This document shows positions 40,603-48,203 of a stretch of 48,203 nt of DNA, piece after piece. Below the pieces are notes generated by a model that was given only the letters and a program-made list of their open reading frames with translations, did no database searches and was not told where the DNA came from. The position numbers and the translations under genes are program-made. The first letter of the stretch is position 1. Each line of letters starts with the position of its first letter. Source of the DNA: Chloroflexota bacterium (GTDB taxonomy: Bacteria; Chloroflexota; UBA11872); assembly GCA_028873795.1 (NCBI GenBank), contig JAPPNP010000064.1, positions 1 to 48,203 of the forward strand. The letters run 5' to 3'.

Positions 40603-42270
40603 CTACGGATCGACCGAATACACGTCGGAGTCGGGAAAGAAGTTGAACCAGCCGAACCAATAGGCGAGATGTCCCGGGAGGCGTTCGAGCCGCTCGCCGT
40701 CCGGCCCGAGCAACGCGTCTTCCGTGACCTGCCAGACGGCGCCGCTCTGGTCCACGACCGCTTGTGGATCGTCGCTGGCGGTGAACTCGAAGCTGCCGCC
40801 GTCGTAGGCGCGAACCTCGGCGCCCGCTTTCCAGATTGCCGGGGCGCCCAGCGACCGGTCGCGGCCCTCGCCCTTGAGGTCGCCGCGCGGCGCCACGATC
40901 ACCACACGCCGGCCCGCCAGCTCGTCATTCACGACCGCGCGCTCGGTCAACAGCTCCGTGGGATAGGCGCGTCGGACGCCGTTGATGGTGAGGCCAAAGA
41001 CTCGATCCTTGGTGCGCAGCTCCGGGCTGTCGAACGGCACCGGGAAGCGCGTCTCGGGGCTGGCGAAGTAGGCCCCGTAGGCAGCGCCGGGCGTGTATAC
41101 CCGCGCATATCCGGTTTCGATATCGAGCGCCAGCGTGTCGGGATGTTGCGCCGTCCAATCGGCCCACGTCGAGACGACGACGGGCAGGAGGTCCAGCCGG
41201 ATATCGCTCGTCGCCAGGGGCCCGAGCACCGGCTCGCCGCTCAACTGGTTCCACAACGATCTGGTATTGCGGTCGTACATCAGCTTGTTGCTACGCATGA
41301 GCAAGCCGGAGGTGCCAAACGTGAACACGGTGTCGTCGACCCGGCCGTCGAACAGCACCCCGGCGCCGCAGAGCGTGCAGTAGACCAGCGAGACGGGGAC
41401 GCCGCCGACCACGTCGTTGGCCAGCTCGTGCCAGTCCATGATTCGCAAGGGATACGCCCGGTGGTCGCCATTGATGGACACGCCGAACAGCAGGTCGTCG
41501 GGCTCGAGATAGTCGATGTCCGCCGCAGGGCGGAAGGCCGGATTTTCCAGGGGCGGGATGCCGTCCACCCGCACGCCGCCCCAGATCACCTCTTCGGCGC
41601 GAATCCTGCCCGGGTCGTCGCTTTGGAAGAACTGGGTCATGACGGGGTCGATGGCGCCCAGCAGCCAGCCCTTCCACTGCGCAAACCCCGGGGGCGCTTG
41701 CAGGTCGGACTTCGCGTACCACTCGGCCCATCCCGAGGTATAGATGAAGACCTGGCCGGTGAGCGCCTCGAGCGCGGCGGCGACGCCAGAGACGCCGGGG
41801 CCGGTGACCACGGCCATCTCATTGAAGCGAACCAACTCGATGAGCACCGCGACAAACCGCTCGTCACCGGAGGCCACGATCGCGTCGACGATTGCCGCGG
41901 TGCGGGACATGTTCCGACGCTGCAGCAGCCCAACGAGCAGCACCTCCACGTCGGCGTCGTCGAACGGCGGCTCGGGGATGGGGACCTCGGTGAGCGGTGT
42001 TGGCGCCGCTGTCACGCGCGGTCGCGTCGCGGTTTCCGGGGCGGGAGAGGCCGTCGGCGGAGTGGGCGCAGGCGTAACCTCTGGGGTTGGAGTTGCCGTG
42101 GGCGGCGCCGGGGGTGTGCTCGTCGGGGGCGGTGGGCTCTCCGGAGCGGCCGGGTCGTCGCCGCAGCCCGCCAGCGCCAGCGTCGCCGAAGCGCCCATGG
42201 CGCCCAGCAGCAGGCGCCGGCGACTGATCGGACGCCATGCCCGGGTTGGGTTGGAAATACGCGGCGGAAT
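40603..42270 (-). CDS. DUF3179 lipoprotein, start uncertain (ATT proposed)
   Basis: 555 residues from ATT at 42270, or 531 from ATG at 42198. The large C-terminal part is DUF3179: YPLRIMDWHELANDVVGGVP, SLVYCTLCGAGVLFDGRVDD with its CxxC, and NQLSGEPVLGPL. Before it is a Pro/Thr-rich linker. The ATG form begins MGASATLALAGC, which lacks the charged n-region. Upstream in the same frame are SRRRLLLGAM and then no ATG, GTG or TTG before a stop; ATT at 42270 has GAGGGGG 8 bases upstream. With it the signal would look Tat-like (ISRRRLLLGA) with lipobox LAGC. A frameshift could also explain this. Function unknown. Confidence 0.8.
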   Translation of the reverse strand: MPPRISNPTRAWRPISRRRLLLGAMGASATLALAGCGDDPAAPESPPPPTSTPPAPPTATPTPEVTPAPTPPTASPAPETATRPRVTAAPTPLTEVPIPEPPFDDADVEVLLVGLLQRRNMSRTAAIVDAIVASGDERFVAVLIELVRFNEMAVVTGPGVSGVAAALEALTGQVFIYTSGWAEWYAKSDLQAPPGFAQWKGWLLGAIDPVMTQFFQSDDPGRIRAEEVIWGGVRVDGIPPLENPAFRPAADIDYLEPDDLLFGVSINGDHRAYPLRIMDWHELANDVVGGVPVSLVYCTLCGAGVLFDGRVDDTVFTFGTSGLLMRSNKLMYDRNTRSLWNQLSGEPVLGPLATSDIRLDLLPVVVSTWADWTAQHPDTLALDIETGYARVYTPGAAYGAYFASPETRFPVPFDSPELRTKDRVFGLTINGVRRAYPTELLTERAVVNDELAGRRVVIVAPRGDLKGEGRDRSLGAPAIWKAGAEVRAYDGGSFEFTASDDPQAVVDQSGAVWQVTEDALLGPDGERLERLPGHLAYWFGWFNFFPDSDVYSVDP

Positions 42271-42412
42271 CTCTGGCGCCCCCTCGGTTGCAGCCGTGCC
42301 AATTGAAACTGACTACGTCGGGCAAGTCTGGACGGTTTCTCGGCTTGTGGCGAATTGGCGGGGTTTCCTGCGATGCTGGTCGCCGTTGCAGGCCAAGACT
42401 CCACGAACGCGC

Positions 42413-43285
42413 ATGCCCGATCCCGACATCATCGACGCCCACGTCCACGTCTGGAGTTCCGACACGGCGCGGTTTCCGTATGCGCCGGGATACGGGCCCG
42501 AGGATCTGTGGTTTCCAAGCTTCGACGGGGCGGAGCTCGTGGCGCGTGCGCAGCCGGCGGGCGTGGGCCGCTTCAATCTGGTGCAGATGACCTGGTACGG
42601 CCTCGATCACTCGTATATCGCGGACCTCATCCAGCGCGATCCGCGGCGCTTCGTGGGCACGGGGATCGTGCCCGCCATTTCGGATGTCGGCCTTCCCGAG
42701 CCCGACCGCGTGATGCAAGCGCTGGCCGAGCAGGGCATTCGGGCGTTTCGGGTGCGCGGCCAATCAACGCGCCCGGAAGTGCCCGGCGGCGGGCAATGGC
42801 TGGAGCACCGAGCGTTCCAGGCGATGTTTCGCATGTCGGCGGCCAAAGATCTGCCGCTGAGCTTCCTGTGCGGCGCCACTGACTTGCCGGAGATCGATCG
42901 GATGTGCGCCCGACACGGCGACGCGCCGGTGATCGTGGATCACCTGGCCCGGCTCGGACCGGCCACGGGGGCGACGGCGGAGGACGTGGATGCGCTCTGC
43001 GCGCTGGCCCGCCACCCGCGGACGATGGTGAAGGTGAGCGCCTTCGGCGCGCTGAGCCAAGACGGTCCGCCGTGCCTGGACATGCTGCCCATTGTTCGCC
43101 GGGTGCTGGACGCCTTCGGACCGGAGCGCTGCATGTGGGCGAGCGACAGCCCCCTGCAAACGGTCCCGCCGCACAGCTACGAGAGGTCGGTCGGCCTGCT
43201 GGCCGAGCACGCGGACTTCCTCAGCGAGGGCGACCTGGCCCTGCTGTTGCACGGCACGGCCGAGCGGGTCTTCTGGCCTGCGTAG
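42413..43285 (+). CDS. Amidohydrolase-2 family hydrolase, lactonase-like
   Basis: 290 residues, a COG3618-like metal-dependent TIM barrel: DAHVHVWSSD near the start (HxH), FNLVQMTWYG, GIRAFRVRGQST, VIVDHLARLGP and MWASDSPLQ with the last metal-binding Asp. The family includes fuconolactonase, rhamnonolactonase and pyrone-dicarboxylate lactonase. The first ATG at which family sequence begins is used; the ribosome-binding site is weak. It is followed by SDR, aldolase-like and dehydratase-like genes, which favours a sugar-acid lactone as substrate. Confidence 0.85.
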   Translation: MPDPDIIDAHVHVWSSDTARFPYAPGYGPEDLWFPSFDGAELVARAQPAGVGRFNLVQMTWYGLDHSYIADLIQRDPRRFVGTGIVPAISDVGLPEPDRVMQALAEQGIRAFRVRGQSTRPEVPGGGQWLEHRAFQAMFRMSAAKDLPLSFLCGATDLPEIDRMCARHGDAPVIVDHLARLGPATGATAEDVDALCALARHPRTMVKVSAFGALSQDGPPCLDMLPIVRRVLDAFGPERCMWASDSPLQTVPPHSYERSVGLLAEHADFLSEGDLALLLHGTAERVFWPA

Positions 43286-43346
43286 TCGCGGTTCGCGCCG
43301 CAGCCATGAGGCACAATCGCGCGAGGTAGTGGATTGGAGGCCAACC

Positions 43347-44093
43347 GTGGCAGGTGAATTTGACGGTCGTGTCGCCCTGGTTACGGGCGCTGCCCGCGGC
43401 ATGGGACGAGCGATAGCGGAGCTGTTGGCGGCGCGCGGCGCCCGGGTCGCCGTCAACGACTTGCACCCGGAGGCGACGGTCGCGACGGCCGAGGCCTGTG
43501 GCGCCGAATCGCTGGCGGTGCCCGGCGACGTGTCCGATCGTGACCGGGTGCGCGCCATCGTGTCCGAGGTGGACGACCACTACGGCCGGCTGGACGTGCT
43601 CGTCAACAACGCGGGCGTGGCCTTTCACCGCAAAATTGACGAAATCACCGACGAGGAGTGGTCGCTGGTATTCGCGGTGAACGTGCAGGCGGTGTTCACC
43701 TTCATCCAGGCCGCGATGGGCCCCATGTCCGCCAACGGCTACGGGCGCATCGTCAACTTCTCGTCGACGGCGGGCAAGAACGTCAGCACGGTGGCGGGCG
43801 CCCACTACACGGCATCCAAGGCGGCGGTGCTGGGCATCACGCGCGCGGCGGCCCTGGAGCTTGCGGCGCACGGCATCACGGTGAATGCGGTGTGCCCCGG
43901 GATGATCGACACGCAGATGATCAATGAGGCGTGGCCCCGGGAACGCATCGAAGCCTATATTCCCTCGATTCCGCTGCAGCGCCTTGGTCAGCCGTCGGAA
44001 GTCGCGGAGCTTGTGGCGTTCCTTGCGTCCGAGCGTGCCGGCTATATGACCGGCGCGGCGGTTGACATAACCGGCGGAGAGTTGATGGTATGA
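43347..44093 (+). CDS. SDR-family oxidoreductase, sugar dehydrogenase-like
   Basis: 248 residues. TGAARGMGRAIAELL, NNAGVAFHRK, FSSTAGKNVSTVAGAHYTAS with catalytic Ser/Tyr and Lys in SKAAV, and CPGMIDTQMI. The Asp in AVNDLHPEA after the second strand suggests NAD rather than NADP. The GTG at 43347 has GGAGG 6 bases upstream. It is 19 bases before the DHDPS-family gene. In a sugar-acid pathway it could oxidise the sugar or a 2-keto-3-deoxy acid. Confidence 0.9.
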   Translation: MAGEFDGRVALVTGAARGMGRAIAELLAARGARVAVNDLHPEATVATAEACGAESLAVPGDVSDRDRVRAIVSEVDDHYGRLDVLVNNAGVAFHRKIDEITDEEWSLVFAVNVQAVFTFIQAAMGPMSANGYGRIVNFSSTAGKNVSTVAGAHYTASKAAVLGITRAAALELAAHGITVNAVCPGMIDTQMINEAWPRERIEAYIPSIPLQRLGQPSEVAELVAFLASERAGYMTGAAVDITGGELMV

Positions 44094-44112
44094 GGACCGG
44101 CGGCGCGGCCAC

Positions 44113-45006
44113 TTGAGTCACTGGCGCGGTTCGGACGAAATCCAGGCCCGGCTGCGTGGGCCGGTGAACCCTCTGCCGACCAAGTTCACGCCCGACGGCG
44201 AGATCGATCCGGACGGCATGCGGGCCACGATCGACGTCTCGCTCGACGCCGGCGTCGAGGTCATCATGCTCACGTGGGGCGAGGGCCTGGTGTCGCTCCT
44301 CACCGACGACGAGGTCGCCGAGATTCACCGCATCGTGATCGACCACGTCGGACGGCGCGCCGTGACCATTGCCTGCGATGCGATGTGGGGGCTCAACAAG
44401 GCGCGCGAGTTCGCGGCGTACGTGGACGAGCTGGGGTTCGATCTCTACATGGCGCGTCCGGCCGAGTGGGCCCGGGGCACGCCGGAGTCGCTGGCGGATT
44501 GGTACTGCGGCGTGGCGCAGGAGACGCGCGTGATGTTCGTGGGCGACGTGCCGCTGCGCACCTGCGAGCTGGTCGAGGATGAGCCGAACCTCCTGGCGTT
44601 CAAGGAGGACATCGATCTCGCGTATGCCCACGAGGTGTTGATGCGCTGGGGCGACCGCTGGCCAATGACTGGCGGCGGGGGCATGAAGCGACACCATTTG
44701 CTGTGGCCGCACGGGTGCCGCTCGTGGCTGGACGTGTTCGTGCGCTCCTTTCCCGAGCCGGCGATGACCTATTGGGACGCGGTGCAACGGGGCGATATCA
44801 ACACGGCCTGGGCGACGATCGAGCGCTCCGAGTTGGCGATCGGGCCGCTGGTGGCAGCCTGCCGCGTCGGCGGCAACGGCTTCTTCGCCTCAATGGGCGA
44901 GGCGCACGGCGTGTCGCCGCGCTGGCGACGCTCCCCCGCGCCGAACCTCGCCGACGAGGAGATTGCAGAGCTGCGCGAGGCCTTGCTTGCGCTGAATCTG
45001 GCCTGA
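44113..45006 (+). CDS. Dihydrodipicolinate synthase-family aldolase/dehydratase
   Basis: 297 residues, DapA/NanA barrel. TKFTPDGEIDPDGMRATIDV at the start, LTWGEGLVSLLTDDE for the family's GTTGE motif, and the Schiff-base Lys164 in LLAFKEDID. The segment YNVPxR, which carries the catalytic Tyr in DHDPS, reads GDVPLR (G144-R149). So Lys is kept and Tyr is lost, which makes lysine synthesis unlikely. It may split or dehydrate a 2-keto-3-deoxy sugar acid, as its neighbours suggest, or bind without catalysing the typical step. TTG start; the ribosome-binding site is weak. Confidence 0.85.
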   Translation: MSHWRGSDEIQARLRGPVNPLPTKFTPDGEIDPDGMRATIDVSLDAGVEVIMLTWGEGLVSLLTDDEVAEIHRIVIDHVGRRAVTIACDAMWGLNKAREFAAYVDELGFDLYMARPAEWARGTPESLADWYCGVAQETRVMFVGDVPLRTCELVEDEPNLLAFKEDIDLAYAHEVLMRWGDRWPMTGGGGMKRHHLLWPHGCRSWLDVFVRSFPEPAMTYWDAVQRGDINTAWATIERSELAIGPLVAACRVGGNGFFASMGEAHGVSPRWRRSPAPNLADEEIAELREALLALNLA

Positions 45007-45155
45007 CGACTGACGCTGGACCGGCGTCACTCTGCGGTCGCCGATGTGGTCGGTGGTTTGACAGACTCACCACGAACGGCATTGCCCAGATCAACCCAAT
45101 TGAGCCGTTTCACCGCGCGAGCTAGGGTTCAAGGGTCGCCTCCCAGGCACGCACT

Positions 45156-46370
45156 ATGCGCATCACCGACATTCGCTCGCTGCTGCACCATCCGGCGCGG
45201 CTGACGCTGATCGAGGTTCACACGGACGCGGGAATCGTGGGGCTCGGATCCACCGGCTCCCCGCCGGGCATGATCGAGGCGATCATCGACGATCCCGGCG
45301 ACGGCCTGCGCCTGTTCGTGGTGGGACAGGATCCCACCGATCCGGAGGCGCTGTGGCAGCGCATGGCCGAGCGGTGGGCGGCGCAGCGCGGGCGCGCCGA
45401 TCGCGGCGGCCTCCAGGCCAACGCCATGGGGGCGATCGACATGGCGGTGTGGGATATCGCCGGCAAAGCTGCCGGTAAGCCGGTGCACGAGTTGCTCGGC
45501 GGGGCTCGTCGAGATCGCGTGCTGGCCTACGGGTCCGCGTCCACGATGTCATACGTCGCGAGTAAAAAGAGCTACGAGGGAGACCAGGGGCGATCGCTGC
45601 GGCAGAAGCCGCCGGAAGAAATCGCCCGCGAGTGCACCACGCTGCGCGAGCAGGGGTTCAAGGCCGTCAAGTACGGCTGGGGCAACGACTTCGGTGATGA
45701 CGGGATGGCCAAGCTCGCCGCCGCGCGTGAGGCGCTTGGCCCGGATACCCGGCTGAGCGTGGACTTCGGATGTCCGGCCTACTTCGACTCCACGTGGACC
45801 GCGGCGGACGCCATTGCCGCCGCTCGCAAGCTCGAGGCGTACGACGTCTACTTCTTCGAGGAGGCGTTGCACCCGTTGGACGTGGATGGCTTTGCCGAGG
45901 TGACCGCGGCGACATCGGTTCACATCGCCACCGGCGAGAGCCTGACCACCACAGAGGAGTTCGACCCGTTCATCCAGCAGCGCGCGCTCGACATCGTCCA
46001 GCCGGACGCGGCGCAGATGGGTATCACCCAAACGCTGCAGGTGGCCCGCGACGCGGAGGCGGCGGGAGTGATGTGCGTGCCGCACGGTCCGTGGACGGTG
46101 TTCACCGTGACGTGCCACACGCAAATCCTGAGCGTGGCGGGCCTGGAGCCGATGATCGAGTATCCGGCGCTGGTCAGCTATGGCGGCGAGGGCATGGTGC
46201 AACAGCGGGCCACGGCACTGGCCAGCTACGAGATCGTCGAATCGCCGCCGGAGCTGGTGGACGGGCACGTGGTGCTGCCGCAGGGGCCGGGCCTGGGCCT
46301 GGGCAACTTCGTGCCGGAGGCGGTGGAGCGGTACCAGGCGTTGATGGAAGAGGCGGCGTCGGCGTCTTGA
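45156..46370 (+). CDS. Mandelate racemase/enolase-superfamily sugar-acid dehydratase
   Basis: 404 residues, MR subgroup. An N-terminal capping domain (about 1-125) is followed by the barrel: Lys172 in GFKAVKYGWG, metal ligands D203 (LSVDFG), E235/E236 (FFEEA) and E261 (ATGESL), and the Asp284-His310 dyad (QPDAAQ, CVPHGP). The second Lys of the usual K-x-K is Gly174. These favour an acid-sugar dehydratase acting through Asp/His chemistry. It is separated by 149 bases from the aldolase gene and by 94 from the M81 gene. The sugar cannot be named from sequence. Confidence 0.9.
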   Translation: MRITDIRSLLHHPARLTLIEVHTDAGIVGLGSTGSPPGMIEAIIDDPGDGLRLFVVGQDPTDPEALWQRMAERWAAQRGRADRGGLQANAMGAIDMAVWDIAGKAAGKPVHELLGGARRDRVLAYGSASTMSYVASKKSYEGDQGRSLRQKPPEEIARECTTLREQGFKAVKYGWGNDFGDDGMAKLAAAREALGPDTRLSVDFGCPAYFDSTWTAADAIAAARKLEAYDVYFFEEALHPLDVDGFAEVTAATSVHIATGESLTTTEEFDPFIQQRALDIVQPDAAQMGITQTLQVARDAEAAGVMCVPHGPWTVFTVTCHTQILSVAGLEPMIEYPALVSYGGEGMVQQRATALASYEIVESPPELVDGHVVLPQGPGLGLGNFVPEAVERYQALMEEAASAS

Positions 46371-46427
46371 CCGCGCGGTAGTGATTGCGGCGCGCCTGGC
46401 TGAGGGGCCGGCCTTCGTCGGCTCGCG

Positions 46428-46433
46428 TACCAT
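46428..46433 (+). promoter_or_regulatory. Candidate -10 box of the M81 gene
   Basis: TACCAT, 31 bases before the ATG, identical to the likely -10 box of tRNA-Ile. Confidence 0.4.
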
Positions 46434-46464
46434 CGCACCCAATCATTGGCTGAGGTGAGACGCC

Positions 46465-47946
46465 ATGCGCATCGCCACCGGCACCATCGCCCACGAATCC
46501 AGCACCTTCACGCCGATTCCAACGCCCTACGAAGCGTTCTCCGAGGGATCGGCCCTCGGCATCGTCCGCGGCCAGGACATTCTCGAGGCGCACCGCGGCA
46601 CGAACCGCGAGCCCGCCGGGTATCTGGATAGCGCGGAGGAGCACGGGTTCGAGCTGGTGGGATTGCTGTGGACCGCGACCCAGCCGTCGGGTCCGATCGA
46701 GGCGTCGGCGTGGAGTCGGCTGAAGGGCGAAATGATCGAGCGCTTGCAGGCCGCCATGCCCGTCGATGGCGGGCTCTTCGACTTGCACGGCGCCATGGTC
46801 GCCGAGGGTGTGGAGGACGCCGAAGGCGATTTGCTGGAGGCCATCCGCGAGGTCATGGGACCCGATCGACCGATCTTCGTGACGCTGGATCTGCACTGCA
46901 ACATCACGCCGCAGATGGTCGAGATGGCCGACGTGATAATCCCGTGCGACAACTTTCCCCACACTGACCTGCGCGAGCGCGGGCGCGAGGCCGCCGACCT
47001 GATCGTGCGCACCCTGCGCGGTGAGATCCGTCCGACGATGAGCTGGACACAGCTGCCGCAGCTCTGGGTGGCCGGGCAGTTCACGGGGCTGGAGCCGTTC
47101 AAGACGATCATCGGGCGCGCTCACGAGCTGGAGGCCCAGCCGGGCATCCTCACGGCGTCGGTGGCGCCGGGGTTCACCTGGGCGGACATCGAGCACGCGG
47201 GCTCGTCGGTGATCGTCATCGCGGACGGTGACCAGGCGCTGGCCGACCGCGAGTCGCGCGCGCTCGGCGAGTGGGTGTTTGCCCAGCGCGAGCACTTCGA
47301 CGCCCACATGGTGAGCGTCGACGAGGCGTTGCGGGCGGCGCGCGACATGGACAGCTGGCCCGCGGTGATCTCGGACCCGCAGGACAACCCCGGCGCCGGA
47401 ACTCCCGGCGACTCCACCGGCATGCTGCGGGCGTTTCTGGACGCCGACCTGCAGAACGCGCTGCTGGCGTGCGTGTGGGATCCGGAGGTGGCGGCGGCGG
47501 CGACGGCGGCCGGGGTCGGGGCGGAGCTGACTGTGGACGTAGGCGGCAAATCCATCGCCACGCAGGGCGCGCCGGTATCCATGACGGCGACGGTTGAACA
47601 CCTGTGGGACGGCAAGTTCACCGTCGAGGGCCCGATGCATGCGGGAGTCCTCGAGGACTATGGGCCCACGGCCGTGCTGCGCCAGGGCGGCGTGTACGTG
47701 GCGGTGATGACCGAGCGAAGTCAGATTTATGACCTCGAGCCGATTCGCCAGATGGGATTCGATCCGGCCGCGCTGCGCTGGATTGGCCTCAAGTCCATCA
47801 ATCACTTTCGCGCGGCGTTCTCACGGGTCTCCGACAGCATCCACCGGGTCGAGTTCCCCAGTTGCCAGCCGCACGACGCGCGCAAGCTGCCGTTCAAGCG
47901 TTTGCGGAGGCCGATCTGGCCGCTGGACGAGGATGCGGCGCTGTAG
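46465..47946 (+). CDS. M81-family (MlrC, microcystinase C-like) metallopeptidase
   Basis: 493 residues. The N-terminal DUF1485 domain has IATGTIAHESSTFTPIPT, GGLFDLHGAMV, TLDLHCNITPQMV and IPCDNFPHTDLRERG, with the Glu/His residues proposed as zinc ligands. The C-terminal MlrC domain has DPQDNPGAGTPGDSTGMLRA. MlrC of sphingomonads cuts linear microcystin, but most relatives lie in sugar or amino-acid catabolic loci and their substrates are unknown. GCTGAGGTGAG precedes the ATG. It has its own candidate promoter. Confidence 0.9.
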   Translation: MRIATGTIAHESSTFTPIPTPYEAFSEGSALGIVRGQDILEAHRGTNREPAGYLDSAEEHGFELVGLLWTATQPSGPIEASAWSRLKGEMIERLQAAMPVDGGLFDLHGAMVAEGVEDAEGDLLEAIREVMGPDRPIFVTLDLHCNITPQMVEMADVIIPCDNFPHTDLRERGREAADLIVRTLRGEIRPTMSWTQLPQLWVAGQFTGLEPFKTIIGRAHELEAQPGILTASVAPGFTWADIEHAGSSVIVIADGDQALADRESRALGEWVFAQREHFDAHMVSVDEALRAARDMDSWPAVISDPQDNPGAGTPGDSTGMLRAFLDADLQNALLACVWDPEVAAAATAAGVGAELTVDVGGKSIATQGAPVSMTATVEHLWDGKFTVEGPMHAGVLEDYGPTAVLRQGGVYVAVMTERSQIYDLEPIRQMGFDPAALRWIGLKSINHFRAAFSRVSDSIHRVEFPSCQPHDARKLPFKRLRRPIWPLDEDAAL

Positions 47947-47988
47947 ACGGCGGGCGACGAATGGCGATTCTCGGCCGTATGCGGAAGT

Positions 47989-48073
47989 GTCATTCCGAAA
48001 CGAAGTGAGGAATCCAAGGACGCTGCGCCGGCTCCGATGCCCCTTAGATTCCTCGCCTGCGGCTCGGAATGAC
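47989..48073. repeat. Long palindromic repeat (MITE/REP-like), copy 2
   Basis: Same element as at 30828: GTCATTCCGAAACGAAG to CTCGGAATGAC. Its 5' flank CGTATGCGGAA is also present before the next copy, so the flank was duplicated with it. Confidence 0.8.
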
Positions 48074-48103
48074 AGTTTGCTTGGCATTCCCGTATGCGGA
48101 AAT

Positions 48104-48186
48104 GTCATTCCGAACGAAGTGAGGAATCTAAGGACGCTGTGCGTGCTCCCGGCCCCTTAGATTCCTCGCCTTCGGCTCGGAATGAC
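48104..48186. repeat. Long palindromic repeat (MITE/REP-like), copy 3
   Basis: Third copy, 115 bases after the second in the same orientation. Arms GTCATTCCGAACGAAG and TTCGGCTCGGAATGAC; the middle differs from the other two. Confidence 0.8.
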
Positions 48187-48203
48187 AGGAGGGGGCGGCT
48201 CGG

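Noticed and set aside
39746-40660. A fused protein joining the Gfo/Idh/MocA gene to an upstream extension of about 300 residues
   Set aside because: The extension runs in the wrong frame across the aldo-keto reductase gene and is Arg-rich; the ATGA overlap at 39742-39745 is the real junction.
40669-42306. Long open frame opposite the DUF3179 gene
   Set aside because: Low-complexity Arg/Gly/Val sequence without motifs; the other strand encodes DUF3179 blocks and a CxxC motif.
44703-45125. Separate gene at the end of the DHDPS-family gene
   Set aside because: It is an out-of-frame Gly/Arg-rich reading that runs into the gap without motifs or a ribosome-binding site.

Overview
The window is high-GC bacterial chromosome with tightly packed genes on both strands and many GTG/TTG starts. 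No rRNA or taxonomic marker is present. The mix points to an uncultivated Chloroflexota lineage, perhaps of the SAR202/Dehalococcoidia or sponge-symbiont kind: repeated SDR, Gfo/Idh/MocA and enolase-superfamily enzymes, an archaeal-type ATP-dependent DNA ligase, an M81 peptidase and a sialidase-like protein. That placement is an inference from gene content only.

Layout. 1-317: the end of an IS481-type insertion sequence. 351-2183: a sialidase-like beta-propeller and a vapBC toxin-antitoxin pair. 2343-5732: a proVWX glycine betaine importer, closed by a hairpin shared with a convergent sugar-hydrolase-like propeller gene. 7614-8729: a potassium channel with an odd selectivity filter. 8790-13426: six tandem cyclophilin-type lipoproteins, each with its own conserved upstream element, plus the remnant 3' end of another copy. 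13474-13686: divergent tRNA-Ala(TGC) and tRNA-Ile(GAT), whose upstream boxes reveal the local -10 motif (TAGAAT/TACCAT). 14460-20205: a signalling block with STAS antagonist, receiver-PP2C phosphatase, RsbW-like kinase, periplasmic binding lipoprotein and histidine kinase. 20312-25936: DUF2461, permuted ATP-grasp, ammonium transporter, alpha-E and transglutaminase genes. 26148-30776: a UvrD/PcrA helicase, HAD phosphatase and DNA ligase operon. 31433-37553: two SDRs, gatCAB and glutamate dehydrogenase. 37570-47946: mostly carbohydrate and sugar-acid enzymes, including a run of lactonase-like amidohydrolase, SDR, DHDPS-family aldolase and MR-type dehydratase that resembles a non-phosphorylative sugar-acid pathway. 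47989-48186: two copies of an 80-odd-base palindromic repeat, also found at 30828.

Most unusual points: the six-gene cyclophilin lipoprotein array, whose members all carry Glu at the catalytic Gln position; a complete ligand-to-partner-switch cascade in one block; the peptide-ligase triad split by an ammonium transporter; and a HAD phosphatase that appears to start at CTG, overlapping the helicase stop codon, behind a perfect GGAGG.
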